Positions 12,116 to 21,035 of a DNA stretch of 64,000 bases are shown one piece after another. The notes under the pieces are model-generated. The model was not told where the DNA came from, did no database searches, and saw only the letters and a list, made by a program, of their open reading frames with translations. Made by a program: the position numbers and the translations under genes. Source of the DNA: Oleiagrimonas sp963817755 (GTDB lineage Bacteria; Pseudomonadota; Gammaproteobacteria; Xanthomonadales; Rhodanobacteraceae); NCBI GenBank assembly GCA_963817755.1, contig CAWFPB010000001.1:310001-374000 (forward strand), given 5' to 3'. How positions within the stretch are numbered: the first letter of the stretch is position 1; each line of letters begins with the position of its first letter.

Positions 12116-14740
12116 TCAATCCGATTCGACGATGGACTCGACCTGCTTCCCGGCCCACCATTCGGCCAGCGCGACGGCATCCAGGGGTCTGCTGTAGAGA
12201 AATCCCTGCACGACCTTGCATCCCTCGCCACGCAGGAAGCGGACCTGCTCCTCGCGCTCCACGCCCTCGGCGATCGTCGACAGCCCGAGCTGGCGGGCCA
12301 GTTCGATCACGGTCCGGCAGATGGCCTCGTCGTCCGGGTTGCGTCCGATGTCGCGGACGAAGGCACGGTCGATCTTCAGGCGATCCAGCGGCAGTCGCTT
12401 GAGGTAGACCAGGCTGGAATGGCCGGTGCCGAAGTCGTCGATGGATAGCTTCACGCCAAGCTCCTTGAGCGACGCCAACGCGTGGGTGGACTGCTCGGGA
12501 TCGCGCATGATCATCGATTCGGTCAGTTCCAGTTCCAGGCTGCCGGCATCCAGGGAGCTGTCGTCCAGCACCCGGGAAACCTGGTCGACCAGTCGGGCGT
12601 GCTCGAGCTGGCGAACCGAAAGGTTGACCGAAATCGAGGGGACATCCAGGCCCGCGCGCCGCCAGGTCACGAGCTGACGGCAGGTTTCGGCCAGGACCCA
12701 GGCACCGATCGCATTGATCATGCCGCATTCCTCGGCCAGGCCGATGAATTGCGAGGGCGGGAGAAGGCCCAGTTCCGGGTGGTTCCAGCGCACCAGGGAC
12801 TCGATGCCGACCGGACGCCCCGTGTCCAGGTCCACCTGGGGCTGGTAGTGCAGCACCAGTTCGCCGCGTTCAATGGCGCCCCGCAGTGCATTCTCCATGG
12901 CCATGCGCTCGACTACGCGCGTGGTCAGTCGGTCATCGAACAGGTGCCAGGTATTGCGACCACGGTTCTTGGCCTCGTACATCGCCACTTCCGCATGGCG
13001 AAGCAACGTGTCGGCATCGTCGCCATCGGATGGATACTTGCTGATGCCGATGCTGGCGGTCAGCGCCAGGGTCTGGCCGAGGGCCGTCATGGGCGTGGCG
13101 AAGACCGAGAGCATGCGTTCGGTCATGTCGATGGCGAGATGCACGCCCGCATCGCGCGAGAGCATCACCGCGAATTCGTCGCCACCGACGCGTGCAAGCA
13201 GATCGTCGGGCTCCAGTATCTCTCGAAGTGCAGTGGCCACGAGCTGAAGGAAAGCATCGCCGACGTTGTGCCCCACGGTGTCGTTGATATTCTTGAAGTG
13301 GTCCAGGTCGATCCACAGGACCGCCAGGACGCTGTCACTGCTGCGTGCCTGCTGCATGCCCTGGTTCAGCTCCTGGAAGAATCGGAGCCGGTTGGGTAGC
13401 CGGGTCAGCGAGTCGTGGTAGGTGAGAAATTCGACGCGTTCGGCCTGTTCGTAGCTCTCGGTGAGGTCGCTCCAGGTGCCGAATACGGTTCGCGGCTGTC
13501 CGTCACTCGCCGGCGTGACGTGCATCTCGTCGCGGATGTAGCGCGTGTCGCCCTGGGCGTCGAGGAACCGGTACTCGTGGATCGTGGATCCTTCCCGGGG
13601 AAGATTCTCCATGCGGGCGATGGCCCGTTGCGCATCGTCCGGATGCAGGTGGCTTCGCCACCAGGCCGGTTTCAGCACCTGGTCGGGGCTGTAGCCGAAC
13701 AGACGCTGGATGTTGGGACTTATCCAGTCCGGCATCATCTGGCCATCGTGTTCGCTCAAGCGGTAGAGCACCGCAGGACTGGCTCGCAGCACCTCGTCCA
13801 GATGCTGGCTGGTCCGCGCCAGGGCGGCGGTACGCTGGCGTACCTGCCAGCGCAGGACCAGGCTGGCCGCCACCAGCATCGCCGCCAATCCGGTCGCGGC
13901 CAGGAGACCCCAGCGCAGCCAGTCGGGCACGATCTCGATGGGCGCCGGCACCATGCTGCGGTGCAGGTCCCGGAAATAGATCGAATCCGGATCCTGCAGC
14001 CAGGCGACGAGGTGGCGGTCGATGGCCATGAGCAGGTTGCCGTTACGCCCCTTGGCGGTGGCGAAGTAGAGCCCGACCGGCTGGAACAGGATCGGGGTTT
14101 CTTCCAGTGTCGAGGTGTCCTTGTGCTGCGCCGGGTAGGCATTGTTGCTGACCACGGCGTCGGCGGCACCGCTTCGCACGGCTTGGAAGCCGGCCTGCAT
14201 GCTGTCGACCGGCACCGGCGTGAAGTCGATCCCGGAGGAGTGCATCAGCTGGTGGAAATACGGCTCCTGGATGCCTTCGCGCAACAGCGCCACACGTAGA
14301 CCGGCAAGGTCGTTGATGGATCGGATGTTCAGCGCGGGGCGGGCGTAGACTTCCGACCAGCCATGCGCGACCGCGACGGTGTGGAAATCGAAGATGCGCG
14401 CGCGCTCGGCCGAATAGGCCACGTCGGGCATCAGGTCGATGCGGTGCTCACGCAGTGCCTGCAGGCACTGCTTCCAGGTACAGGAAACGAAGTGCAGCGA
14501 CCAGTGTTGGTCACGGGCGATGGGTTGCAGAAGGTCGATGAACAATCCGCCTGGCTTGCCGTCGGGATGGCTGTAGACCTTCGGTGCGTTCTGGTAGACG
14601 CCCACGCGGACGATGCGTGAGGGTGCCTGCCCGTGCGGGTGGAGTAGGCCCGGGCCGGACGCGGCCAGGGCAGCAAGGGCGGCAAGGGCGACAACGCCGA
14701 TGCACGACCACAGCAGCCATTGACGTGCCGTTCTGTGCAT
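12116..14740 (-). CDS. Periplasmic solute-binding sensor with PAS, GGDEF and EAL domains
   Basis: An 874-residue inner-membrane signalling protein. Order: N-terminal membrane anchor (residues 9-27), a family 3 solute-binding-like periplasmic domain (about 40-270), a TM helix (about 278-300), a PAS domain (about 315-430), a GGDEF domain and an EAL domain. The GGDEF core is intact (ARVGGDEFAVML), but the inhibitory RxxD site reads EPDD, so product inhibition is probably lost. The EAL domain has ESLVRW in place of EALLRW and keeps DDFGTG, SVNLS, KID and QGF, so hydrolysis of cyclic di-GMP is plausible. The ligand is unknown. It is transcribed away from def. Confidence 0.95.
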   Translation of the reverse strand: MHRTARQWLLWSCIGVVALAALAALAASGPGLLHPHGQAPSRIVRVGVYQNAPKVYSHPDGKPGGLFIDLLQPIARDQHWSLHFVSCTWKQCLQALREHRIDLMPDVAYSAERARIFDFHTVAVAHGWSEVYARPALNIRSINDLAGLRVALLREGIQEPYFHQLMHSSGIDFTPVPVDSMQAGFQAVRSGAADAVVSNNAYPAQHKDTSTLEETPILFQPVGLYFATAKGRNGNLLMAIDRHLVAWLQDPDSIYFRDLHRSMVPAPIEIVPDWLRWGLLAATGLAAMLVAASLVLRWQVRQRTAALARTSQHLDEVLRASPAVLYRLSEHDGQMMPDWISPNIQRLFGYSPDQVLKPAWWRSHLHPDDAQRAIARMENLPREGSTIHEYRFLDAQGDTRYIRDEMHVTPASDGQPRTVFGTWSDLTESYEQAERVEFLTYHDSLTRLPNRLRFFQELNQGMQQARSSDSVLAVLWIDLDHFKNINDTVGHNVGDAFLQLVATALREILEPDDLLARVGGDEFAVMLSRDAGVHLAIDMTERMLSVFATPMTALGQTLALTASIGISKYPSDGDDADTLLRHAEVAMYEAKNRGRNTWHLFDDRLTTRVVERMAMENALRGAIERGELVLHYQPQVDLDTGRPVGIESLVRWNHPELGLLPPSQFIGLAEECGMINAIGAWVLAETCRQLVTWRRAGLDVPSISVNLSVRQLEHARLVDQVSRVLDDSSLDAGSLELELTESMIMRDPEQSTHALASLKELGVKLSIDDFGTGHSSLVYLKRLPLDRLKIDRAFVRDIGRNPDDEAICRTVIELARQLGLSTIAEGVEREEQVRFLRGEGCKVVQGFLYSRPLDAVALAEWWAGKQVESIVESD

Positions 14741-15012
14741 CGAGTTCCCTTGGAGCGCAATCGCTTGCGGTCGAAAGTGGTGAATTCCATGGCTTGCGCG
14801 CGTTCATCCGGAGGCACCTGCGCATCCGCTCGCGCACTTGCGCGACTGCCTGCGGTTCACGTTACGACAGCACCCACGGGGTGGCAACTGAAAGTGCAGG
14901 CCAAACATGCACATATCCGGCAAACCTGCCGTGTGGCTTGCGGAATACCTGTGCCCGGGTGGCCGGTAAAGCGGATATGCTGGTATCCCATCGGAATGGC
15001 CCGAGGCCGTAC

Positions 15013-15546
15013 ATGATTCGCGACATCCTGAAAATGGGCGACCCGCGCCTGCTGCGGGTCGCCGAACCGGTGCAGGCATTCGACACGCCCGAGCTGCATG
15101 CCCTGCTGGCGGACATGGTCGATACCATGCATCACGCCGGCGGGGTGGGCCTGGCCGCCCCGCAGATCGGGGTGAACCTGCAGGTGGTGGTATTCGGCTT
15201 CGAGAGCAGCGAACGATATCCGATCGCCGATCCGGTACCGCACACGGCGCTGGTGAACCCGCGCATCACGCCGTTGTCTGACGACATGGAAGAAGGCTGG
15301 GAAGGCTGTCTCTCGGTGCCCGGCTTGCGTGGGGCGGTGGATCGCTACCGGCACATCGCCTATGCGGGTTTCGATGCGGCGGGCACGCCGATCGAGCGCG
15401 AGGCCGAGGGATTCCATGCACGCGTGGTGCAGCACGAGTGCGATCACCTGATCGGACGGCTGTATCCGTCGCGGATCACCGATTTCGGCAAGTTCGGCTT
15501 CGTCGACGTGCTGTTTCCGGATATCGATCCCGCGCTGGAGGCCTGA
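15013..15546 (+). CDS. def: Peptide deformylase
   Basis: A 177-residue enzyme with all three family motifs: GVGLAAPQIG, EGCLSVPG and QHECDHLIG. The Cys and the two His bind the catalytic metal. It removes the formyl group from new N-terminal methionines. The usual neighbour fmt is absent, and length and motif spacing fit a stand-alone second deformylase as found in Lysobacterales. The 272 bases upstream, to the GGDEF-EAL start, show no gene I recognise. The start at 15013 (MIRDILKMG) is the only one that fits the family. Confidence 0.95.
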   Translation: MIRDILKMGDPRLLRVAEPVQAFDTPELHALLADMVDTMHHAGGVGLAAPQIGVNLQVVVFGFESSERYPIADPVPHTALVNPRITPLSDDMEEGWEGCLSVPGLRGAVDRYRHIAYAGFDAAGTPIEREAEGFHARVVQHECDHLIGRLYPSRITDFGKFGFVDVLFPDIDPALEA

Positions 15547-15672
15547 ACGGTCGACAGATGCTTGGTGGCGTCAGCATGTTTCTCGCGCTGTTCGCCGTCC
15601 TGTGATACCTATGCCGGCTGCGAATCGCACGGAGGGGGCCGGCGTTCGCGGCGATTTCGGGGAGGAACTGGC

Positions 15673-17412
15673 ATGTCGGCAGCAGCACTGCCCACGACGG
15701 ACAATACGACGCTGAACGAGGGCGAAGCGCGCCAGGCGAAAGTGTGTGCGCTGCTGGTCGAGCGCGGCTCGCTGAAGGAGAACGACCTGGCCCGCGCCCG
15801 CCGTCTGCACCAGGAGGCACCGGAAGGCACGCTCACCGCGCTTCTGGCGAGGCTGGGCCTGGTGTCCGAGCGCAACCTGGCCGAGGCCTGGGCCGAGTTG
15901 CTGGAGGTCCCGCTGATGGCCGCCGCCGACGCACCCGAGCTGGCCCCGGCCGAGGTGGAACTGTCCGTGCGCTTCCTTCGCCAGCACCATGTGGTGCCGG
16001 TGGACGGCGACGGCGGGGACACGCTGGGCTTGCTGGTGGCCGATCCGGGCGACCCGTACCCGGCGCAGGCGGTGTCCCTGGCCACCGGTCGCGACATCGT
16101 CCTGCGCGTGGGCCTGCGCGGCGACGTCGACGACCTGATCGAGCGCTACTACGGCCAGGGTCGCTCGGCCATGGGCACCATTGTCGAGAACATGGAAGGC
16201 GCCGCCGCCGACGAGGAGGACGTCGAGCACCTGCGCGACCTGGCCTCCGAGGCGCCGGTGATCCGCCTGGTCAACCTGGTCATCCAGCGCGCGGTCGAGC
16301 AGCGCGCCTCGGACATCCACATCGAGCCGTTCGAGAACCGCCTGAAGGTGCGCTACCGCATCGACGGCGTGCTGCACGAGGTCGAGGCGCCGCCGGCCAG
16401 CTCCACCGCCGCGGTGATCAGCCGCGTGAAGATCATGGCGCGCCTGAACATCGCCGAGCGCCGCCTGCCGCAGGACGGGCGCATCATGCTGCGCGTGCAG
16501 GGCAAGGAGCTGGACCTGCGCGTGTCCACGGTGCCGACCAGCTTCGGCGAGTCGGTGGTGATGCGCATCCTCGACCGCGAGGCGGTGGTGTTCGATTTCG
16601 CCCGGCTGGGCTTCACCGACGATTTCACCCGCCGCTTCACCGAGGTCCTGGAGCGCCCGCACGGCATCCTGCTGGTGACCGGACCGACCGGGTCGGGCAA
16701 GACCACCACGCTGTACACCGCGCTATCGAAGATCAACACGCCGGACGTGAAGATCATCACCGTCGAGGACCCGGTCGAGTACCAGCTGGAGGGCATCAAC
16801 CAGATCCAGGTCAAGCCGTCGATCGGGCTGGATTTTGCCGGCGCCCTGCGCTCCATCGTGCGCCAGGATCCGGACGTGATCATGATCGGCGAGATGCGCG
16901 ACCTGGAAACCTGCCGCATCGCCATCCAGTCGGCGCTGACCGGTCACCTGGTGCTCTCCACCCTGCATACCAACTCGGCCGCCGGCGGCATCACCCGCCT
17001 GCTCGACATGGGCGTGGAGGACTACCTGCTGACCTCGACCATCAACGGCATCCTGGCCCAGCGCCTGGTGCGCCACCTGGACACCGACCTGGCCGTGCCC
17101 TACGAGGCGCTGCCGGAGGTGGTCGCCGAATTCGATCTCGAGCGCTTCACCGACCAGCGCCCGATCCGCCTGTGCAAACCGGGCACCAGCGAGGCCAACC
17201 CGACCGGCTACCGCGGCCGCCAGGCCATCGTCGAGTTCCTGACCATGAGCGATACGCTACGCCGCCTGGTCATGCAGCACGCCTCCGAGTCCGACATCGA
17301 GAAGGCCGCGCGCGCCGAGGGCATGCGCACCATGTACGAGGACGGCCTGGCCAAGGCCGTGCACGGGGCGACCACCATCGAGGAGGTGCTGCGTGTCACG
17401 CAGGAAGGCTGA
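15673..17412 (+). CDS. gspE: Type II secretion ATPase GspE
   Basis: A 579-residue traffic ATPase. The N-terminal GspE/PilB domain covers about 1-160. The C-terminal ATPase has Walker A GPTGSGKTT, the Asp box with VEDPVEYQLEG, Walker B-like DPDVIMIGEMRD and the His box TGHLVLSTLHTN. The region that normally carries the four-cysteine zinc motif reads from LVRHLDTDLA to GYRGRQAI and keeps only one cysteine, so the zinc site appears lost. A GGAGG ribosome site lies just before ATG 15673. It is the first gene of a gspEFGHIJK block. Confidence 0.95.
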   Translation: MSAAALPTTDNTTLNEGEARQAKVCALLVERGSLKENDLARARRLHQEAPEGTLTALLARLGLVSERNLAEAWAELLEVPLMAAADAPELAPAEVELSVRFLRQHHVVPVDGDGGDTLGLLVADPGDPYPAQAVSLATGRDIVLRVGLRGDVDDLIERYYGQGRSAMGTIVENMEGAAADEEDVEHLRDLASEAPVIRLVNLVIQRAVEQRASDIHIEPFENRLKVRYRIDGVLHEVEAPPASSTAAVISRVKIMARLNIAERRLPQDGRIMLRVQGKELDLRVSTVPTSFGESVVMRILDREAVVFDFARLGFTDDFTRRFTEVLERPHGILLVTGPTGSGKTTTLYTALSKINTPDVKIITVEDPVEYQLEGINQIQVKPSIGLDFAGALRSIVRQDPDVIMIGEMRDLETCRIAIQSALTGHLVLSTLHTNSAAGGITRLLDMGVEDYLLTSTINGILAQRLVRHLDTDLAVPYEALPEVVAEFDLERFTDQRPIRLCKPGTSEANPTGYRGRQAIVEFLTMSDTLRRLVMQHASESDIEKAARAEGMRTMYEDGLAKAVHGATTIEEVLRVTQEG

Positions 17413-17415
17413 AAG

Positions 17416-17573
17416 CCGGGACTCGGGACTCGGGACTCGGGACTCGGCAGAGCCCCGTATCCCGGTTGCTGCCGCTTTTCCCTACCGTCCGGTTTTCCGT
17501 GCCGTTCGTGAAGAGCGCGTTCTGCACGTTGAGAGCTGTTCCCGAGTCCCGAGTCCCGAGTCCCGAGTCCCGG
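17416..17573. repeat. GGGACTC tandem repeats in a 32-bp inverted pair between gspE and gspF
   Basis: Four tandem copies of GGGACTC at 17418-17445 face four copies of the complement at 17541-17573, forming a perfect 32-bp inverted repeat around a spacer of about 94 bases. The pair fills the gap between two genes that are otherwise an operon. Related repeats occur at 18876, 19327, 19451, 23510, 27623 and 47473. The type is a dispersed repeat; if transcribed it would form a strong hairpin. Confidence 0.85.
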
Positions 17574-17583
17574 TATCGCAGCC

Positions 17584-18801
17584 ATGACCCAGTTCCGCTA
17601 CCGCGCCATTTCCGCCGCCGGCGAAATGCTGCAGGGCCGGATGGAGGCTGCCAGCGTCGAGGACGTGGTGGCGCGCCTGCAGGACCAGGGGCACACGCCG
17701 CTGGAGGCGAAAGCGGCCGATGCCGCCGGCGCCGCGCCGATGTTCGCCTCGTTGCTGCGCAAGGGGCCGTTCAGCGGCGACCAGCTGGCCCAGTTCACCC
17801 ACCAGCTGGCCACGCTGATGGGTGCCGGGCAGCCGCTGGACCGCGCGCTGGGCATCCTGCTGGACCTGCCCGAGGGCGAGCGCGCCAGGAAGCTGGTCGA
17901 GCGCGTGCGCGAGCGGGTGCGCGGCGGCAGCACGCTGTCGCAGGCGCTGGACGAGGAGAACGGCGTGTTCCCGCGCCTGTACGTGAGCCTGGTGCGCGCC
18001 GGCGAGGCCGGCGGCGCGCTGGATGTCACGCTGCGACGGCTGGCCGAATACCTCGAGCGCGCCCAGGCGCTGCGCTCGAGCGTGGTCAACGCGCTGATCT
18101 ACCCGGCCTTCCTGCTGGTCGGCGTGCTCGGCTCGCTGCTCCTTCTGCTGACCTACGTGGTGCCGCAGTTCGTGCCGGTGTTCCAGGACATGAACGTACC
18201 GATCCCGCTGATCACCCGCGTGGTGCTGGGCATCGGCACGGTGATGCAGGACGGCTGGTGGATCATGCTGCTGCTGGTCGTCGGCGGTTTCTTCTTCGTG
18301 CGCATGCGATTGCGCGATACCGAAAGCCGCCGTGCGTTCGATGCCTGGAAACTGCGCATGCGGGTGTTCGGTCCGCTGCTGCTGAAGATCGAGACCGCGC
18401 GCATCGCGCGCACCCTGGGCACGCTGCTCAGCAACGGCGTGCCGATGCTGGGCGCGCTTACCATCACCCGCCAGGTCACGCGCAACACCGCGCTGGAAAC
18501 CGCGCTGACGATCGCCGCCGAACAGGTCAAGGGTGGCTCCGGCCTGGGCGCGGCGCTGGCCGAATCGAAGCTGTTCCCGCGCCTGGCCCTGCAGATGGTG
18601 CAGGTCGGCGAGGAGGCCGGCGCCATCGACGAGATGCTGCTGAAGGTGGCCGACACCTTCGACAACGAATCCAAGCGGTCCATCGACCGCCTGCTGGCGG
18701 CCCTGGTGCCGACACTGACCATCGTGATGACGGTGCTGGTCGCGTTCATCATGGCGGCCATCCTGATGCCGCTGCTGAACCTGACCAGCAACATCGGCTG
18801 A
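17584..18801 (+). CDS. gspF: Type II secretion inner-membrane platform protein GspF
   Basis: A 405-residue polytopic protein with two copies of the T2SSF domain (about 70-190 and 270-395), each with the LxxLxxAGxxLxxAL pattern. Three TM helices lie near 175, 225 and 378. It forms the cytoplasmic-membrane platform that couples GspE to pseudopilus assembly. The start at 17584 (MTQFRYRA) is the family consensus. It follows gspE after a 171-base gap filled with repeats, and gspG follows 27 bases after it. Confidence 0.95.
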   Translation: MTQFRYRAISAAGEMLQGRMEAASVEDVVARLQDQGHTPLEAKAADAAGAAPMFASLLRKGPFSGDQLAQFTHQLATLMGAGQPLDRALGILLDLPEGERARKLVERVRERVRGGSTLSQALDEENGVFPRLYVSLVRAGEAGGALDVTLRRLAEYLERAQALRSSVVNALIYPAFLLVGVLGSLLLLLTYVVPQFVPVFQDMNVPIPLITRVVLGIGTVMQDGWWIMLLLVVGGFFFVRMRLRDTESRRAFDAWKLRMRVFGPLLLKIETARIARTLGTLLSNGVPMLGALTITRQVTRNTALETALTIAAEQVKGGSGLGAALAESKLFPRLALQMVQVGEEAGAIDEMLLKVADTFDNESKRSIDRLLAALVPTLTIVMTVLVAFIMAAILMPLLNLTSNIG

Positions 18802-18828
18802 CCCATTTCGATCTGGAGAAGATGCAAC

Positions 18829-19308
18829 ATGCACCGCACTGCTTCCACTGAACCCGAGACTCACGACATGCGAGCTCCCGATTCCCGATTCCCCACGCCC
18901 CATTCCCGGCACTCCGGCGGCTTCACGTTGCTGGAAATGCTCGCCGTCATCGTCCTCATCGGCATCATCGGCTCGATCGTGGTGGGCGTGGTCGTGCACA
19001 ACCTCAACCGCGGCAAGTACAAGACCGGCCAGGTGCAGCTGAACACCATCAGTGCGGCCATCGGCCAGTACACCATGGACAACGGTTCGCCGCCGCCCAA
19101 CCTCAAGGCGCTGCTGACCCAGCCGGACAATGCTTCGGACTGGCTCGGACCCTACGTCAAGCCGGCCCAGCTCAAGGATCCGTGGGGCCACCCCTTCGGC
19201 TACAAGGTCCCCGGCGACCCGGGCAGCTACGAGCTGATCTTCTACGGGCAGGACGGCCGGCCCGGCGGGGAGAAGCTGGACAAGGACGTGACGTTCCAGG
19301 GCGACTGA
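18829..19308 (+). CDS. gspG: Major pseudopilin GspG with an unusually long repeat-encoded leader
   Basis: A 159-residue prepilin. Cleavage is expected at GG/FTLLEM (after residue 31), with Glu at +5 and a hydrophobic helix LAVIVLIGIIGSIVVGVVV. The mature part has the GspG C-terminal features (NGSPPPNLKALL, DPWGHPFGYK, YELIFYGQDG). The start at 18829 has a GGAG ribosome site; the alternative ATG at 18868 would leave an 18-residue leader. Either way the leader is longer than the usual 6-10 residues, because the ATTCCCG dispersed repeat (18876-18909) encodes SRFPTPHSR within it. It is the major subunit of the secretion pseudopilus. Confidence 0.94.
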   Translation: MHRTASTEPETHDMRAPDSRFPTPHSRHSGGFTLLEMLAVIVLIGIIGSIVVGVVVHNLNRGKYKTGQVQLNTISAAIGQYTMDNGSPPPNLKALLTQPDNASDWLGPYVKPAQLKDPWGHPFGYKVPGDPGSYELIFYGQDGRPGGEKLDKDVTFQGD

Positions 19309-19326
19309 GGACATGGCTTTCGCCAT

Positions 19327-19483
19327 CGGGAATGGGGAATGGGGAGTCGGGAATCGGGCGCGTACCGGACGCCCATCCCGGCAAGCCGGTCGTCAGCACG
19401 CTTTGAAAAAGTTGCATGGGCAGCATGCCATGCGCAGAACGTGTGCTTTTTCCCATTCCCGATTCCCGATATGCCATTCCCGG
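19327..19483. repeat. ATTCCCG/GGGAATGG inverted repeats flanking and entering the gspH leader
   Basis: GGGAATGGGGAATGGGGAGTC-type units at 19327-19358 face complementary units at 19451-19483. The right arm lies inside the gspH reading frame and encodes HSRFPICHSR of its leader. The same family is seen in the gspG leader and between gspE and gspF. Confidence 0.8.
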
Positions 19484-19930
19484 CGGCAAACCGCCTTTAC
19501 CCTGCTGGAAATGCTCGTCGTCATCGTCCTGGTCGGCATCGCCGCCACCGCGGTGGCGATCTCGGTCACGCGGGGGCTGGAGTCGGCGCGCATCCGCGCG
19601 GCCAGCACCAACCTCGCCGCGGCGCTGCGCTACACGCGCGCCCAGGCCATCGTGCATGGCAAATCCGAAACCCTGATCGTGGACGTGGCCGCGCGGACCT
19701 ACCAGGCGCCGGGGCGGCAACGCGTGAAGCTGCCGGCCGGTGTCGATGTGGCGCTGACCAGCGCGGTCGCCGACCGCGTGGACGACCACCGCGGGCGCAT
19801 CCGTTTCTTCCCCGACGGCAGCTCCACCGGCGGTCGCGTGACGCTCAGCCACGGCCAGCGCGAATGGCACGTCAACGTGGCCTGGCTGACCGGCAGCGTG
19901 GCCGTGGTGCAGACCCGGGCCGGGGGATGA
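19430..19930 (+). CDS. gspH: Minor pseudopilin GspH
   Basis: A 166-residue prepilin starting MRRTCAF at 19430. The hydrophobic segment FTLLEMLVVIVLVGIAATAV is preceded by Ala (QTA/FTLLEM) and not by the usual Gly at -1, with Glu at +5 kept. The 22-residue leader is partly encoded by a dispersed repeat. The C-terminal domain shows the GspH pattern (RYTRAQAIVHGKSETLIVD, RIRFFPDGSSTGGRV). GspH is a minor subunit that links tip and shaft of the pseudopilus. It overlaps gspI by four bases. Confidence 0.9.
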   Translation: MRRTCAFSHSRFPICHSRRQTAFTLLEMLVVIVLVGIAATAVAISVTRGLESARIRAASTNLAAALRYTRAQAIVHGKSETLIVDVAARTYQAPGRQRVKLPAGVDVALTSAVADRVDDHRGRIRFFPDGSSTGGRVTLSHGQREWHVNVAWLTGSVAVVQTRAGG

Positions 19931-20349
19931 ACATGCGCGGCCACCCTTCCCGCGGTTTCACCCTGATCGAGGTGCTGGCGGCCATCGTGCTGCTGTCGCT
20001 GGCCTTCGCCGCCTTGCTGGGCACGCTGGGGCGCGCCTCGCGCCTGGCGGCCAACGCCGACGCGCACACCCGCGCCGCGCTGTGCGCGCAGTCGGCGCTG
20101 GACAGCGCCTTCCTGTTCACGCCCATCCGGTCGGGGACCGTGCACGGTCGCTGCGACAAGCGGTTCCGCTGGCAGCTGCAGGCACGGCGCTGGCAAGCGC
20201 CGGGCCGTGCGCAGCCGGGCCCGCCGGTGGACATGTACCGTCTGGACCTGACCGTTCGCTGGGGGAATGGCCCGCGTGAGCACCATGCGCGCTTCAGCAC
20301 CTTGCGCGTGCAGATGCGTGACGACGGCATGCCGGGGCAATCGCCATGA
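19927..20349 (+). CDS. gspI: Minor pseudopilin GspI
   Basis: A 140-residue prepilin with a short leader (MNMRGHPSRG/FTLIEVL), Glu at +5 and a hydrophobic helix of about 20 residues. GspI forms the pseudopilus tip with GspJ and GspK. The ATG at 19927 overlaps the gspH stop; a second ATG at 19933 is possible. It overlaps gspJ by four bases, which suggests translational coupling. Confidence 0.92.
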   Translation: MNMRGHPSRGFTLIEVLAAIVLLSLAFAALLGTLGRASRLAANADAHTRAALCAQSALDSAFLFTPIRSGTVHGRCDKRFRWQLQARRWQAPGRAQPGPPVDMYRLDLTVRWGNGPREHHARFSTLRVQMRDDGMPGQSP

Positions 20350-21035
20350 CGCCGCGGTTCCGCCCGGGCCGCGCGCGCGGCTTCACCTTGATGGAGATCC
20401 TGGCGGCGCTGGTGTTGCTGTCGCTGCTGATGCTGGCGGTGTTCTCGGGCATCCGCATCGCCATGCACAGCGTGCGTTTCGGCCAGCAGTTCACCGCCCG
20501 CACCGATGCCGTGCGGGCGACGCAGGACTTCATGCGCCGCGAGCTGGCCCAGGCCATCCGCCAGCCCTGGGGCCTCACCGGCGAGCGTCGCCCCATTGTG
20601 TTCACCGGCGGCCCGGAGCAGGTGCAGTACGTGGCGCCGCTGCCGGGCTACCTGGGCAAGCTCGGTCCGCAGCTGCAGACCCTGAAGCTGGTGCCCGGGA
20701 GCGACGGCGACGGCTATCGCCTGCAGGTATCGTTCGCGCTGCTGCCGCCCGACGGCGGCAAGCCGCAGCCGTTGGGCAAGCCGCAGGTGCTGCTGACCGG
20801 CATCCGCAGCGGCCAGTTCAGCTACCGCGGGCGCAAGCGCAACCGCCAGCCGACCGGCTGGATGGATCGCTGGCAGGACACCGACCGCACCCCGGTGCTG
20901 GTGCGGCTGGAACTCAAGCTGCGTCACGGCGACTGGCCGGTGATGCTGGCGCCGATTCGTGTCGACGCCAGTGCGGTGCAGGGGGCCGGCGGCATCATGC
21001 GGCACATGATGCAGACGGTCGGGGGGCAGCGATGA
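20346..21035 (+). CDS. gspJ: Minor pseudopilin GspJ
   Basis: A 229-residue prepilin. The leader MTPRFRPGRARG precedes FTLMEILAALVLLSLLMLAVF, with Glu at +5. The mature part has the GspJ traits of a long beta-rich domain (RRELAQAIRQPWG near the N-terminus and VRLELKLRHGDWP near the C-terminus). It overlaps gspI and gspK by four bases on each side. It belongs to the tip complex of the secretion pseudopilus. Confidence 0.92.
   Translation: MTPRFRPGRARGFTLMEILAALVLLSLLMLAVFSGIRIAMHSVRFGQQFTARTDAVRATQDFMRRELAQAIRQPWGLTGERRPIVFTGGPEQVQYVAPLPGYLGKLGPQLQTLKLVPGSDGDGYRLQVSFALLPPDGGKPQPLGKPQVLLTGIRSGQFSYRGRKRNRQPTGWMDRWQDTDRTPVLVRLELKLRHGDWPVMLAPIRVDASAVQGAGGIMRHMMQTVGGQR

Noticed and set aside
17416..17573. 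CRISPR-like regular repeats
   Set aside because: The units are 7-base tandem repeats without unique spacers and are inverted to each other, and no cas gene is nearby.
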